Positions 54,094 through 62,860 of a stretch of DNA of 64,000 bases are shown piece after piece. Both the position numbers and the translations under genes were made by a program. Below the pieces are notes generated by a model that worked only from the letters and a program-made list of their open reading frames with translations, searched no databases and was not told the DNA's origin. How positions within the stretch are numbered: position 1 is the stretch's first letter; each line of letters begins with the position of its first letter. Origin of the DNA: Roseiterribacter gracilis (GTDB lineage: Bacteria > Pseudomonadota > Alphaproteobacteria > BOG-932 > Roseiterribacteraceae); contig BOPV01000001.1 of NCBI GenBank assembly GCA_018332375.1, positions 310,001 through 374,000 on the forward strand, read 5' to 3'.

Positions 54094-54950
54094 TGGCTGA
54101 CTCGATGGATCTGATCGAACGCGCCGCAGCGCGTCTGAAAAAGGACAAGCCGCAAACCTTGGCCGACATGGTCGCGACTTTCGCGCCCAAGCCCGAACAA
54201 CCGTCGGCGCCGAGCGAAGATCACGTTGCGACCGGACCGGAAATCGTCACGCTCGATGCGCGCCGCATGGCTGCGGCTGGATTGCTCGACTGGTCTGACG
54301 ACGGTTCGGCAGTGATTGAAGAGCTGCGCGTGATCAAGCGCCGCCTGGTGCAGAAAGCGTTCGCAGCCGGTGCCGATCCGCGCCAGCGGTTGATTCTGGT
54401 TGCCTCGACCAAGCCGAAAGAAGGCAAGACGTTCGTCTCGACCAATCTCGCTTTGTCGATGTCGGTCGAAGAAGATTACGGCGTGTTGTTGATCGAAGCC
54501 GACACCAAGCGCCGTACGTTGGAGCGCAATCTCGGCGTCGACGATCGTCCGGGGCTGATCGACCTGATCGCCGATCCGCGTGCGAAAGTGTCGGACCTGG
54601 TGTTGAAGACCAACATCCCGAAGCTTTCGATTCTGCCGGCTGGCCGTACGCACGAACAGACGGCGGAGTTGTTTGCGTCGCGCCGGATGCGCGACGTGGT
54701 CGACGAGCTTTCGCGTCTTTATCGCGACCGCATCATCATTTTCGACGGCCCGCCGTGCCTGGCTTCGTCCGACCCGCAAACCCTGTCGGCGCTGGTCGGC
54801 CAGGTCCTCTACGTGATTGAGGCCGGGACGACACAGCAGAATGAAATCGAAGCCGGGCTGGGATTGCTGTCTTGCCCCGATATCAGTCTACTTCTGAATA
54901 AAAGCGAACCCTCGCTGACGCGCGGGTTCGGCAACTACGCCTTCTACTGA
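54093..54950 (+). CDS. XrtA-associated tyrosine autokinase
   Basis: 285 residues, start overlapping the previous stop by one base. The Walker A motif STKPKEGKT keeps its lysine, with Walker A' VLLIEADTKRRTLE and Walker B IIIFDGPP. The C-terminal GNYAFY offers tyrosines for phosphorylation. It is the cytoplasmic bacterial tyrosine kinase paired with the chain-length protein, and contrasts with the lysine-less relative at 23435. Confidence 0.9.
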   Translation: MADSMDLIERAAARLKKDKPQTLADMVATFAPKPEQPSAPSEDHVATGPEIVTLDARRMAAAGLLDWSDDGSAVIEELRVIKRRLVQKAFAAGADPRQRLILVASTKPKEGKTFVSTNLALSMSVEEDYGVLLIEADTKRRTLERNLGVDDRPGLIDLIADPRAKVSDLVLKTNIPKLSILPAGRTHEQTAELFASRRMRDVVDELSRLYRDRIIIFDGPPCLASSDPQTLSALVGQVLYVIEAGTTQQNEIEAGLGLLSCPDISLLLNKSEPSLTRGFGNYAFY

Positions 54951-54998
54951 TCTTCGGACCAACCAGTTCGGGTCAGCAGCAGGCCCGAACGACGAAGA
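54951..54998 (+). promoter_or_regulatory. intercistronic hairpin before the outer-membrane gene
   Basis: GTTCGGG and CCCGAAC form a perfect stem at 54966-54990, and TCTTCG/CGAAGA outside can extend it. It lies between the kinase stop and the next ribosome site, where it could stabilise the upstream mRNA or limit readthrough. Confidence 0.4.
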
Positions 54999-55009
54999 GA
55001 AGAACAAGG

Positions 55010-56554
55010 ATGTCATCAACTCGCCGTTTCGCACGTGTGGCGTTGCTTGCGCCGCTCCCGATGTTCGTCTGCGCCACGGCGCATGCCGAATGGACCTTCA
55101 CGCCGCGTATCGAAGTGTCGGAGTCGTTCACCGACAATGCGTTCGATACCGACCTGGACAAGCGCAGCGACTGGATCACCACCATCGCGCCGGGCTTCAA
55201 TCTGCGCAGCGACGGCGCCCGCGCGCGCGTCAATTTCGACTATCAGCCAACGGTGCGGCTCTACGCCAACCAGACCAGCGAGAACAATGTCGAGCAGCGT
55301 TTCAGCGGCACGGCCTTGGTCAACCCGCTGGACAATTTCTTCGTCGATGCGCGCGCCTTCGGCACCGAACGTTCGATCTCGGGCAACCGCCGCTTCGGCG
55401 ACGAGAATGCGCCGCTGGCCGAGAACGACCGTACGCAGGTCTATTCCTATTCGATCTCGCCCTTCTATCGCGTCCATCTAAGCGGCACGGCGCAGCTCGA
55501 AGCGCGCTATCGCTTCACCCAGACCGCGACCGGCGACAACCAGTTCGACAATGTCGGCTCCAGCAGCTTCCGCCGCTTTGGTTCGGGCGCGGATTCGCGC
55601 CAGCAGATGTTTGCGCTGACCGGCACGACGGGCAGCGAGTTTGGACGGCTCGAAGCGCGCGGCTATGCAATCGGCCAACGCATCGATGGCGGCGGCGTGC
55701 TCAACAATGCGCGTCGCGATCGCGTCGGCGGCGAAGGCGAGTATCACATCGATCGTTCGATCGGGCTGATCGGCGGCGCCGGCTATGAAGACGTCAAGTT
55801 CGCGACCTTCGATGGCAGCGGCACCAGCGTGCGCGTCAAAGGCGGCACGTGGTTGGGTGGCATCCATTGGACGCCGAACGCGGACAGTCAGGTGCGCATC
55901 ACCTACGGCCGTCGCGACGGCATCAACGGCCTGCAAGCCAATGCGTCGTGGCAGGTTGCGCCGTTCGTGCGCGTGTTCGGCAATTGGCGCGAAGGCCTGA
56001 CCACCAGCGCCGAGCAGATCGCCAACAACACCGCGATCTTCGAACGCGACGACATTACGGGCAGCCCGCTCGATGAAGCGCGCAACCCGCTGTTCAATCT
56101 CGATGACAGCAATTTCAGCATCGACAACGCGGTCTACCGCGCGCGCGGCGGCCGGATCGGCGTGACCTGGACCGGCATCGAACGGACCGGCATGACCTTG
56201 AGCGCCTTCAGCGAACGACGCGTGGCGGTGAGCAATACGCCGGTCAGCCAGCCGCTGCAGGTGACGCGCGGCGTTTCATTCAACGTCTCGCGTGAGTTCA
56301 ATCCCTATTCCAGCGGGAACTTCAACCTCGGCTATCGCGTTCGAACCGGAGCTACTGGTATCGGCGGCGACGACAATGAGTGGAATGTCGGCGTTGGCTA
56401 CAACCGGCAGCTCGGCGACGGATTCACCGCGTACGCGCGCTATTCCTACTATTCGCGCACCTCACCGGGCGCCACGTCGTTCCGAGGTGGGTTTCGTGTC
56501 GAGGACGATAGTCACACCAACGTGATTACGGTCGGCCTTCGTAAGACATTCTAG
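55010..56554 (+). CDS. XrtA-associated outer-membrane beta-barrel protein
   Basis: 514 residues with a signal peptide (MSSTRRFARVALLAPLPMF to CATAHAEW). The mature part is composed of alternating strands (WTFTPRIEVSESFTDNAFD, IAPGFNLRSDGARARVNFDYQP) and ends in Phe (NVITVGLRKTF), which indicates a beta-barrel. It matches the PEP-CTERM system-associated outer-membrane family whose role is unclear; a part in polymer export is likely. ACAAGG precedes the ATG. Confidence 0.87.
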   Translation: MSSTRRFARVALLAPLPMFVCATAHAEWTFTPRIEVSESFTDNAFDTDLDKRSDWITTIAPGFNLRSDGARARVNFDYQPTVRLYANQTSENNVEQRFSGTALVNPLDNFFVDARAFGTERSISGNRRFGDENAPLAENDRTQVYSYSISPFYRVHLSGTAQLEARYRFTQTATGDNQFDNVGSSSFRRFGSGADSRQQMFALTGTTGSEFGRLEARGYAIGQRIDGGGVLNNARRDRVGGEGEYHIDRSIGLIGGAGYEDVKFATFDGSGTSVRVKGGTWLGGIHWTPNADSQVRITYGRRDGINGLQANASWQVAPFVRVFGNWREGLTTSAEQIANNTAIFERDDITGSPLDEARNPLFNLDDSNFSIDNAVYRARGGRIGVTWTGIERTGMTLSAFSERRVAVSNTPVSQPLQVTRGVSFNVSREFNPYSSGNFNLGYRVRTGATGIGGDDNEWNVGVGYNRQLGDGFTAYARYSYYSRTSPGATSFRGGFRVEDDSHTNVITVGLRKTF

Positions 56555-56565
56555 AGGGCGCATTT

Positions 56566-57609
56566 TTGTACACCGATTTCTTCCATCTAAGCGGCCTGCC
56601 GTTCCAGCTTACGCCGGACAGCCGGTTCTTCTTTGGCAGCTCGGTGCACAGCCGTGCGCTGGCGCATCTGACCTACGGCCTGAATCAGGGCGAAGGGTTC
56701 ATCATCATCACCGGTGACGTCGGCGCCGGGAAAACGACTCTGGTCGAACATCTGTGCGCCGAGCTCGATCCCGAGAAATACATCACCGCCAAAATCACCA
56801 CGACCAACACGACCGCCGACGACACGCTGCGGTTGGTCGCCAATGCGTTCGGCATCGAGACGGCCGGCGTCGAGAAGGCGACTGTGTTGTCGCGTCTGGA
56901 AAAGACGCTGGCGAGCAATCACCAGCTTGGCAAACGCTGCCTCTTGATCGTTGACGAAGCGCAGAACCTGGCGGTGTCTTCGCTGGAAGAGCTGCGCATG
57001 TTGTCGAACTTCACCTCGGGTGGATCGACGCCGCCGCTGCAGAGCTTCTTGCTGGGCCAGCCGCAATTCCGCGCCGTGCTGGCTGCGCCCGAACTGGAAC
57101 AGCTGCGTCAGCGCGTGCTGGCCTCGTACCATCTGGGTCCGATGAGCGCGACCGAGACACGCGCTTATATCGAACATCGTCTGCACACGGTGCAGTGGAA
57201 CGACAATCCGCATTTCACCGACGGCGCCTTCGTCGAAATCCACCGCGCCACCGGCGGCGTGCCGCGCAAGATCAACACGCTGTGCTCGCGCCTGCTGCTG
57301 TTCGCGTTCCTGGAAGAGCGCGCGTCGATCGACGCGCAGGACGTGGTCAAGGTCGCCGAAGACCTCGAACGCGAAATCGGGCAGGTGGTCGACAATCGCG
57401 GCGTCGGCGCGCTGCGCGCAGCCGCCAACGGCACGCCGCGGGGCGACATGGCGCAGCTCGTCTCCGAGCTGGGACGCTCGGTGCGCAGCGGCAATTGCGA
57501 CGAAGATGTGCTGCGCCGGCTGCGCACCGTCGAAGACCGCGTCGAGCAGCATCATCAAACCATCCAGCGCGCGATCGAAATCGCCTCGCGCTATGTCGAG
57601 GGCGGTTGA
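56566..57609 (+). CDS. XrtA-associated ATPase (ExeA/TniB-like AAA)
   Basis: 347 residues, TTG start. The opening YTDFFHLSGLPFQLTPDSRFFF is the family hallmark. Walker A is GDVGAGKTT, Walker B LLIVDEAQNL, followed by the arginine-finger region and RKINTLCSRLLLFAFLEE. The C-terminal 70 residues are helical and may mediate binding. It is a cytoplasmic AAA protein with an uncertain role in EPS production or sorting. The next ATG overlaps its stop. Confidence 0.9.
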   Translation: MYTDFFHLSGLPFQLTPDSRFFFGSSVHSRALAHLTYGLNQGEGFIIITGDVGAGKTTLVEHLCAELDPEKYITAKITTTNTTADDTLRLVANAFGIETAGVEKATVLSRLEKTLASNHQLGKRCLLIVDEAQNLAVSSLEELRMLSNFTSGGSTPPLQSFLLGQPQFRAVLAAPELEQLRQRVLASYHLGPMSATETRAYIEHRLHTVQWNDNPHFTDGAFVEIHRATGGVPRKINTLCSRLLLFAFLEERASIDAQDVVKVAEDLEREIGQVVDNRGVGALRAAANGTPRGDMAQLVSELGRSVRSGNCDEDVLRRLRTVEDRVEQHHQTIQRAIEIASRYVEGG

Positions 57610-58463
57610 TGCAACAGCGCGCACCAGCGCGTGTGGTCAATGCCATGTCGGTGGACGTCGAAGACTGGTTTCAGGTCTGGGCGTTCGAAGGCAGCGGTGC
57701 GATCGCGCGGGATCAATGGGATTCGCTGCCGCGCCGGGTTGAGGCCAATACCGACCGCTTGCTGGGCCTGTTCGCCGACGCCAATGTCAAAGCGACGTTT
57801 TTCACGCTTGGCTGGGTCGCCGAACGCCATCCGTCGTTGATTCGCCGCATCGTCGAGCAGGGGCACGAGCTGGCCAGCCATGGCTGGAACCACACGCGCG
57901 CTGATGCGCAGACGCCGGACGAGTTTCGCGCCGACATTCGCCGCACCAAACGCGCGCTGGAAGCAGCCGGCGAAACCGAAGTCGTCGGCTATCGCGCCGC
58001 GACCTTTTCGATCGGACCGAAGAATCCGTGGGCGTTCGAAGTACTGGCCGAAGAAGGCTATCGCTACGACAGCTCGACCTACCCGGTGAAACACGATTTC
58101 TACGGCGACGTGCACGCGCCGCGCGAACCGCATCAGCGTGGCGGTTTGCTGGAAGTACCAATGACGACTTGCGTGCGGATGGGAAAGACCTTGCCCGCAT
58201 CGGGCGGCGGCTGGTTCCGTCTGCTGCCCTACGGCATTTCACGCTCGAACATGCGTCGCGTCGTCGACGGCGAGAGACGCCCGGCCGTGTTCTATTTCCA
58301 TCCCTGGGAGATCGATGCGGACCAGCCGCGCGTCGCCAATATCAACTGGAAGACGCGCGTACGCCATTACACGGGCCTCGGCCATATGGAGCGCAAGTTG
58401 CAGCGTCTCGTGCGCGACTTTGCCTGGGACCGGATGGACCGCGTTTTTTTAGAGCCGCGGTAA
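57609..58463 (+). CDS. XrtA-system polysaccharide deacetylase (CE4)
   Basis: 284 residues, start overlapping the upstream stop. Catalytic motifs: SVDVEDWFQVWAF, SHGWNHT with both metal His residues, GYRAATFSIG, and PAVFYFHPWEIDADQPR near the end. It should remove N-acetyl groups from the polymer. Without a signal peptide it is placed in the cytoplasm or exported by unknown means, as is usual in this family. The last 15 bp overlap the convergent LysR gene. Confidence 0.9.
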   Translation: MQQRAPARVVNAMSVDVEDWFQVWAFEGSGAIARDQWDSLPRRVEANTDRLLGLFADANVKATFFTLGWVAERHPSLIRRIVEQGHELASHGWNHTRADAQTPDEFRADIRRTKRALEAAGETEVVGYRAATFSIGPKNPWAFEVLAEEGYRYDSSTYPVKHDFYGDVHAPREPHQRGGLLEVPMTTCVRMGKTLPASGGGWFRLLPYGISRSNMRRVVDGERRPAVFYFHPWEIDADQPRVANINWKTRVRHYTGLGHMERKLQRLVRDFAWDRMDRVFLEPR

Positions 58464-59333
58464 CGCCACTGCGACGAAGGCCTGCGCTGCGGCGCTGAGA
58501 TTGCGTTCGTGATGCGTGACCAGCGCGAAATGGCGCGCGGGCAGGGTCGGCTCCAACCGTTTCAGCGTGCCGGCGCGCAACGACGCTTCGGCGACCAATT
58601 CGGAAATCGCAGTCAGGCCGGCGCCCGCTTCGACGGCGGCGCGCACCGCCTCGTTCGACGGCAATTCCAGCACGACGCGCAATTTCGACGGATCGACGCC
58701 GAACGACGGAAGCGCCGCTTCCAATTCGGTGCGTGTGCCTGAATCCGGTTCGCGCAACACCCAGTCGGCGTTCGCCAACGTCGCAGCGTCGAGTTTCTTT
58801 TTGTCCGCCAGGACGTGCCGCGCGCCGACCAGCAACGCCAACCGGTCGCCGTCAAAGCTGCGCTCGTCGAGATGGTCGAGACCGATCGCGCCTTCGACAA
58901 AGCCGATATCGGCACTGCCGTCGCGCACGGAATGCGCCACTTGCCGCGTATTGCCGATCGCGACAGCGACTTCGACGTCGGGATGTTTGTTGCGGAAATC
59001 CGCCAGCTTCGCAGGCAGCCAATAGGCCGCGATGGTTTGGCTGGCATGGATCGCGACGCGGCCGCGCGCCAGGCCCGCCAGTTCCTGCATCGAGACTTGC
59101 AGCGCGTCGGCGCGCGCGATCAGCACGCGCGCTTCTTGCAGCAACAACCGACCAGCATCGGTCAGCGCGACGCGGCGGCCGACACGGTCGAACAGCTTGG
59201 TGCCGAAATGCCGCTCCAGCGACGCGATGGCCGCGCTGGTCGCCGATTGCGTGCGGCCCGCAGCAGCCGCGCCGCGCGTCATATGTTCGAGCGACGCGAC
59301 CGAGATGAACAGGCGAAGTTGTTCGAGCGTCAT
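58449..59333 (-). CDS. LysR family regulator, YeiE/CysB-like
   Basis: 294 residues. The start ATG lies in the left copy of a 28-bp duplication. The winged-helix begins LRLFISVASLEHMTRGAAAA and continues with TKLFDRVGRRVALTDAGR; the effector domain has IHASQTIAAYWLPAKLADF. It is transcribed after the YeiH transporter gene, as in the common YeiH/YeiE pairing, and probably regulates it. It cuts into the XrtA locus on the opposite strand. Confidence 0.88.
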   Translation of the reverse strand: MTLEQLRLFISVASLEHMTRGAAAAGRTQSATSAAIASLERHFGTKLFDRVGRRVALTDAGRLLLQEARVLIARADALQVSMQELAGLARGRVAIHASQTIAAYWLPAKLADFRNKHPDVEVAVAIGNTRQVAHSVRDGSADIGFVEGAIGLDHLDERSFDGDRLALLVGARHVLADKKKLDAATLANADWVLREPDSGTRTELEAALPSFGVDPSKLRVVLELPSNEAVRAAVEAGAGLTAISELVAEASLRAGTLKRLEPTLPARHFALVTHHERNLSAAAQAFVAVALPRL

Positions 59334-59335
59334 GT
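59308..59335. repeat. 28-bp direct duplication, left copy
   Basis: Identical to 59436-59463 over 28 bp. It contains the lysR start codon and the first nine codons, plus the last bases that in the other copy end yeiH. Confidence 0.9.
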
Positions 59336-59435
59336 CAAATTCCCCGCGAAGGCGGGGATCCATGCAACCGCCGCTGCAGCGTAATCGCGAAAATCTGTGC
59401 CGTGCCGACGATGGATCCCCGCTTTCGCGGGGAAT
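59336..59435. mobile_element. REP/MITE-like palindromic element, copy 2
   Basis: A 100-bp insert whose ends are 25-bp inverted repeats matching at 24 positions (ATTCCCCGCG...GGGGATCCAT and its inverse). Each arm is itself a hairpin of the core CCCCGCGAAGGCGGGG, as in the copy at 13066. It is bounded by the 28-bp direct duplication, which suggests insertion with target duplication or an equivalent event. It carries no gene. Confidence 0.75.
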
Positions 59436-59463
59436 AACAGGCGAAGTTGTTCGAGCGTCATGT
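59436..59463. repeat. 28-bp direct duplication, right copy
   Basis: Identical to 59308-59335. It contains the yeiH stop codon (TGA within ACATGA) and a now unused lysR start, showing that the two genes once overlapped as ATGA. Confidence 0.9.
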
Positions 59464-60471
59464 GCTGACGCACAACAGCAGGAAGCTGAACAGCGCGATG
59501 AACAGCGACGCCGAGGCGGCCAGCAGCAGCGGGCGAATTCCCTTGCTGCGCAAGGCGGCGAAGCTGGTTTCGAACCCCATTGCGGCCAGCGCAGTGGCCA
59601 GCAGAAACGCCGCGATCTGCGCCGATAGTTGTTTGGCCGCGTGCGGAATCGGATAGAGGCTGGCGACGACGATCATCGCGACGAAGCCGAACACGAACCA
59701 CGGCACGGGCGGTGCCGCGGCCGGAATATCTCGCTCCTTGGCGGTGCGGCGCGCAAAGCCGAGGCTCAGCACCAGCGGCGCCAACATTGCAACGCGCGCG
59801 AGCTTGGCGATCGTGCCGGTTTCACCCGCTTGCTCGCTGTTCTGATAGGCGGCGGCGACGACTTGCCCGACTTCGTGAATACAAGCGCCGCTCCACAGGC
59901 CGAAATTGGTCGCGCTCAGCCCAAGCGGCAGCACCGGATAAAGCAGCATCGCAATCGTGCCGAACAAGGTGACGCAGGCGACGGCATAGGCGACGTCTTC
60001 TTCCGGTGCGCGCGTCACGGCGTTGGTTGCAACGATCGCTGACGCGCCGCAGATCGACGTACCAGCAGCCAGCAATTCGGCCAGGCCGCGCTCGACGCGC
60101 AGCCACACACCGAGACGGCGCGTGACGAAGAAGGTGGCGACCAGCGACGTCGCGACGATGAGCAGACCGCGCGCGCCGATCGTTGCGACTTCGGATGCGG
60201 TGAGCTGCAGACCGAGCAGAATGATGCCCGCGCGCAAAACCGGACGTGCGGCCAACCGCAGGCCGGGAGTCAGCACCGGCTTGCTGCCGATCATCGCGCG
60301 CAGCGCCAGCCCCAGAAGCAGGGCCAGGATCATCGGGCTGAACAGGGCCAGGCCCGGCAATTGGCGTAGCGCCAGCCCGGCAAGCGCCAAGGCAGCGGCC
60401 AGCGCCAAGCCCGCAACCCAGGAAAACCGCCGGATTTCCGTCGCTGCCGGCGGGGCAATTACATGCGTCAT
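59458..60471 (-). CDS. YeiH family (UPF0324) putative inner-membrane transporter
   Basis: 337 residues from the ATG at 60471 (a longer start at 60495 is possible). About ten membrane segments. Typical parts are FSPMILALLLGLALRAMIG, LRAGIILLGLQLTASEV, ELLAAGTSICGASAIVATNAV and SGACIHEVGQVVAAAY. The family is proposed to export sulfite or sulfate. Its stop once overlapped the lysR start; the palindromic element now separates them. Confidence 0.9.
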   Translation of the reverse strand: MTHVIAPPAATEIRRFSWVAGLALAAALALAGLALRQLPGLALFSPMILALLLGLALRAMIGSKPVLTPGLRLAARPVLRAGIILLGLQLTASEVATIGARGLLIVATSLVATFFVTRRLGVWLRVERGLAELLAAGTSICGASAIVATNAVTRAPEEDVAYAVACVTLFGTIAMLLYPVLPLGLSATNFGLWSGACIHEVGQVVAAAYQNSEQAGETGTIAKLARVAMLAPLVLSLGFARRTAKERDIPAAAPPVPWFVFGFVAMIVVASLYPIPHAAKQLSAQIAAFLLATALAAMGFETSFAALRSKGIRPLLLAASASLFIALFSFLLLCVST

Positions 60472-60504
60472 GCTGGAAAAGGTGGGCGCCAGCATCCGAT
60501 CGGT

Positions 60505-60520
60505 CCAATGGATTTATTGG
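60505..60520. promoter_or_regulatory. CCAAT/ATTGG dyad between yeiH and femAB-like genes
   Basis: CCAAT and ATTGG with a 6-bp spacer, in the divergent promoter region 34 bp upstream of the yeiH start. The size suits a LysR binding site. Position and symmetry are the only support. Confidence 0.3.
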
Positions 60521-60629
60521 CTCAGAACGATCTATTATCACGATCGAAGATCGGAGCGAAACTAGGCGGACACAGCGCGCGTTCCGGGGCGGTGCTCGAA
60601 CACGCAAATGTCTCTCTGGCGCCCCGCAA

Positions 60630-61649
60630 ATGACCATTCATGTACGACCAATGCGCGACGACGATCGCGCGCGTTGGGACGCTTTCGTCGACGCCCATCC
60701 GGACGCGACCTTCTTTCATCGCAGCGGTTGGTCTGAGGCGATCCAACGTGGCTTCGGCCATCGCACGCGCTATGCGCTCGCCGAACGCGACGGTGCGCTG
60801 GTCGGCGTCTTGCCGCTGACCGAGATCAAAAGTCGCGTCTTCGGTCATGCGCTGATCTCGAACGCGTTTTCGGTCCAAGGCGGACCGCTGGCTTCGGACA
60901 GTGCGGCGTTGACTGCGCTGACCGACCACGCGCGCGACCAGCTGCAGCAAAGCGGTGCGACGCGGCTGGAGCTGCGCAGCAAGCTGCCTGGCTTCACCGA
61001 GAAAGAAGGCCTCTACGCGATCTTCCGCCGCCAGGTCGGCACCAACCGAGACGACAATCTGAAAGCGATCCCGCGCAAGCAGCGCGCGGTGCTGCGCAAA
61101 GTCTTGGACACTGATCTCGAAGCGCGCGCGTCGCGCGACTGGGCGACGTGCCACCGTGTCTACGCCGAAAGCGTGCGCAATCTCGGCACGCCGGTCTTTC
61201 CCAAACGCTGGTTCAAAGCGCTGCTCGACGTGTTCGGCGAAGCAGCCGACGTCACCACCGTGCATGACCGCGGCACGCCGATCGCGTCGGTATTGAGCTT
61301 TTGGTGGCGCGGTGAAGTGCTGCCTTATTACGGCGGCGGTACGCATGCGGCGCGCGGCGGTGGCTACGATCTTCTGTATTGGTCGGTTATGAACCGCTTG
61401 GCCGAGCAGGGCGGCGGGACGTTCGATTTCGGCCGCTCGAAAGTCGGCACCGGCGCCTATTCGTTCAAAAAGAACTGGGGCTTCGAACCGACGCCGCTGA
61501 CCTATTCGTTCCAATTGCCGCAAGGGCAGAGCGTGCCGGATCTCAATCCGCTGAATCCGAAATTCAAACTCTTCATCGCTGCGTGGAAACGTCTGCCGCT
61601 TCCCGTCGCCAACGCGCTCGGCCCGTTGGTCGTGCGCAATCTGGGGTGA
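60630..61649 (+). CDS. XrtA-associated FemAB-like acyltransferase
   Basis: 339 residues of double-GNAT design. The first half begins TIHVRPMRDDDRARWDAFVDAHPDA (read as consecutive shorter pieces TIHVRPMRDDD and WDAFVDAHPDA), has TFFHRSGWSEAI, and the second half has the pattern YYGGGTHAARGGGYDLLYWSVM and FDFGRSKVGTGAYSFKKNWG, the hallmark of the PEP-CTERM-associated FemAB family. It may attach an amino acid or acyl group to a glycan or lipid. It resumes the XrtA gene order after the YeiH/LysR insertion. Confidence 0.88.
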   Translation: MTIHVRPMRDDDRARWDAFVDAHPDATFFHRSGWSEAIQRGFGHRTRYALAERDGALVGVLPLTEIKSRVFGHALISNAFSVQGGPLASDSAALTALTDHARDQLQQSGATRLELRSKLPGFTEKEGLYAIFRRQVGTNRDDNLKAIPRKQRAVLRKVLDTDLEARASRDWATCHRVYAESVRNLGTPVFPKRWFKALLDVFGEAADVTTVHDRGTPIASVLSFWWRGEVLPYYGGGTHAARGGGYDLLYWSVMNRLAEQGGGTFDFGRSKVGTGAYSFKKNWGFEPTPLTYSFQLPQGQSVPDLNPLNPKFKLFIAAWKRLPLPVANALGPLVVRNLG

Positions 61650-62860
61650 GCGTGGACGAACTTCTCTTTCTCGTGCACCGCATCCCGTTTCCGCCCAACA
61701 AAGGCGACAAGATCCGGTCGTGGCATATGTTGGAGCAGCTGGCGCGCACGCATCGCGTGCGGCTTGGTTGCCTGATCGATGATCCGCACGACTTGCGCTA
61801 TCTCGACTCGCTGCAGAAAGTCTGCGCCGAGGTGAAAGCGGTGCAGGTGTCGCCGCTACAGCAGAAGATCCATGCGCTGCTGCGTTTGCGACCGGGGAAG
61901 CCGCTGTCGCTTGGCTATTTTCATCATCCAGAACTGCAACGGTGGGTGCGTGCTACGGTTCGTGCAAACAATATCCAGAAGGCGTTCGTTTTTTCTTCGG
62001 CGATGGCGCCGTACCTGGACGGGCTTGCACTGAAGCGTCGCGTTCTCGACATGGTGGACGTCGACTCGCTGAAATGGCGCGAGCTGGGCGAGACGTCGCG
62101 CTTTCCCGCCAATCTGGTTTGGTCGCGCGAATGGCGAACCTTGTTCGCCTACGAAAAGAAACTGGCGCAGAGCTTCGACGAAACCATCTTCGTCAGCGAA
62201 GCCGAGATGCGCCGCTTCCTCGAGATCGCACCCGAACTGGCGGCGCGTGTCACCTGGATGTCGAACGGCGTCGACTGGCAACGCTTCGATCCAACCTCGT
62301 CCTACGAAGATCCCTACCCGGCGAGCACCAACCGCATCGTCTTCACCGGTGCAATGGATTACGCGCCCAATATCGACGCGGTCGAATGGTTCGTCACGCG
62401 CGTGATGCCGATCCTGCGTACCATGCCGCGATTCAAATTTGGTGAAGGGCCACAATTCTGGATCGTCGGATCGAACCCGACCGAGCGTGTGCAGGGGCTG
62501 GCGGGAAGCGACGTGCACGTGACCGGCCGCGTCGCCGATACGCGCCCGTGGATTCAATATGCCGGCGTCGTGGTCGCACCGTTGCGCATCGCGCGCGGCA
62601 TCCAGAACAAGGTTCTGGAAGGAATGGCGATGGGAAAGATCGTCGTCGCCACGCCGCAGGCGCGCGAAGGGATCGAAGCCGACCACGCGCGCGAATTGCT
62701 GCTCAGCGAAAGCGAAGAAGGCTTCGCACGTCTCGTTTGCGAAGTGCTGGACGGGCAGTGGGCCAAGCTGGGACCGGCAGCGCGTGCAGCGGTGGTGCAG
62801 CGCTATGATTGGTCGGAACGGCTGAAAGGCCTGCGCGCCGTGTGGCAGCAGGCGGCCTGA
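61646..62860 (+). CDS. XrtA-associated glycosyltransferase (TIGR03087 type)
   Basis: 404 residues, GTG overlapping the upstream stop; a GTG six bases later is the alternative. The start DELLFLVHRIPFPPNKGDKI is characteristic of this family. The GT4-like donor half shows IVFTGAMDYAPNIDAV and APLRIARGIQNKVLEGMAMG. It adds a sugar during assembly of the EPS repeat or sorted product. ATG of exosortase overlaps its stop. Confidence 0.9.
   Translation: MSVDELLFLVHRIPFPPNKGDKIRSWHMLEQLARTHRVRLGCLIDDPHDLRYLDSLQKVCAEVKAVQVSPLQQKIHALLRLRPGKPLSLGYFHHPELQRWVRATVRANNIQKAFVFSSAMAPYLDGLALKRRVLDMVDVDSLKWRELGETSRFPANLVWSREWRTLFAYEKKLAQSFDETIFVSEAEMRRFLEIAPELAARVTWMSNGVDWQRFDPTSSYEDPYPASTNRIVFTGAMDYAPNIDAVEWFVTRVMPILRTMPRFKFGEGPQFWIVGSNPTERVQGLAGSDVHVTGRVADTRPWIQYAGVVVAPLRIARGIQNKVLEGMAMGKIVVATPQAREGIEADHARELLLSESEEGFARLVCEVLDGQWAKLGPAARAAVVQRYDWSERLKGLRAVWQQAA

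Noticed and set aside
59330-59701. Minus-strand ORF starting inside yeiH and reading into the element
   Set aside because: It uses the unused duplicate of the lysR start and the palindromic repeat; it is a by-product of the insertion.
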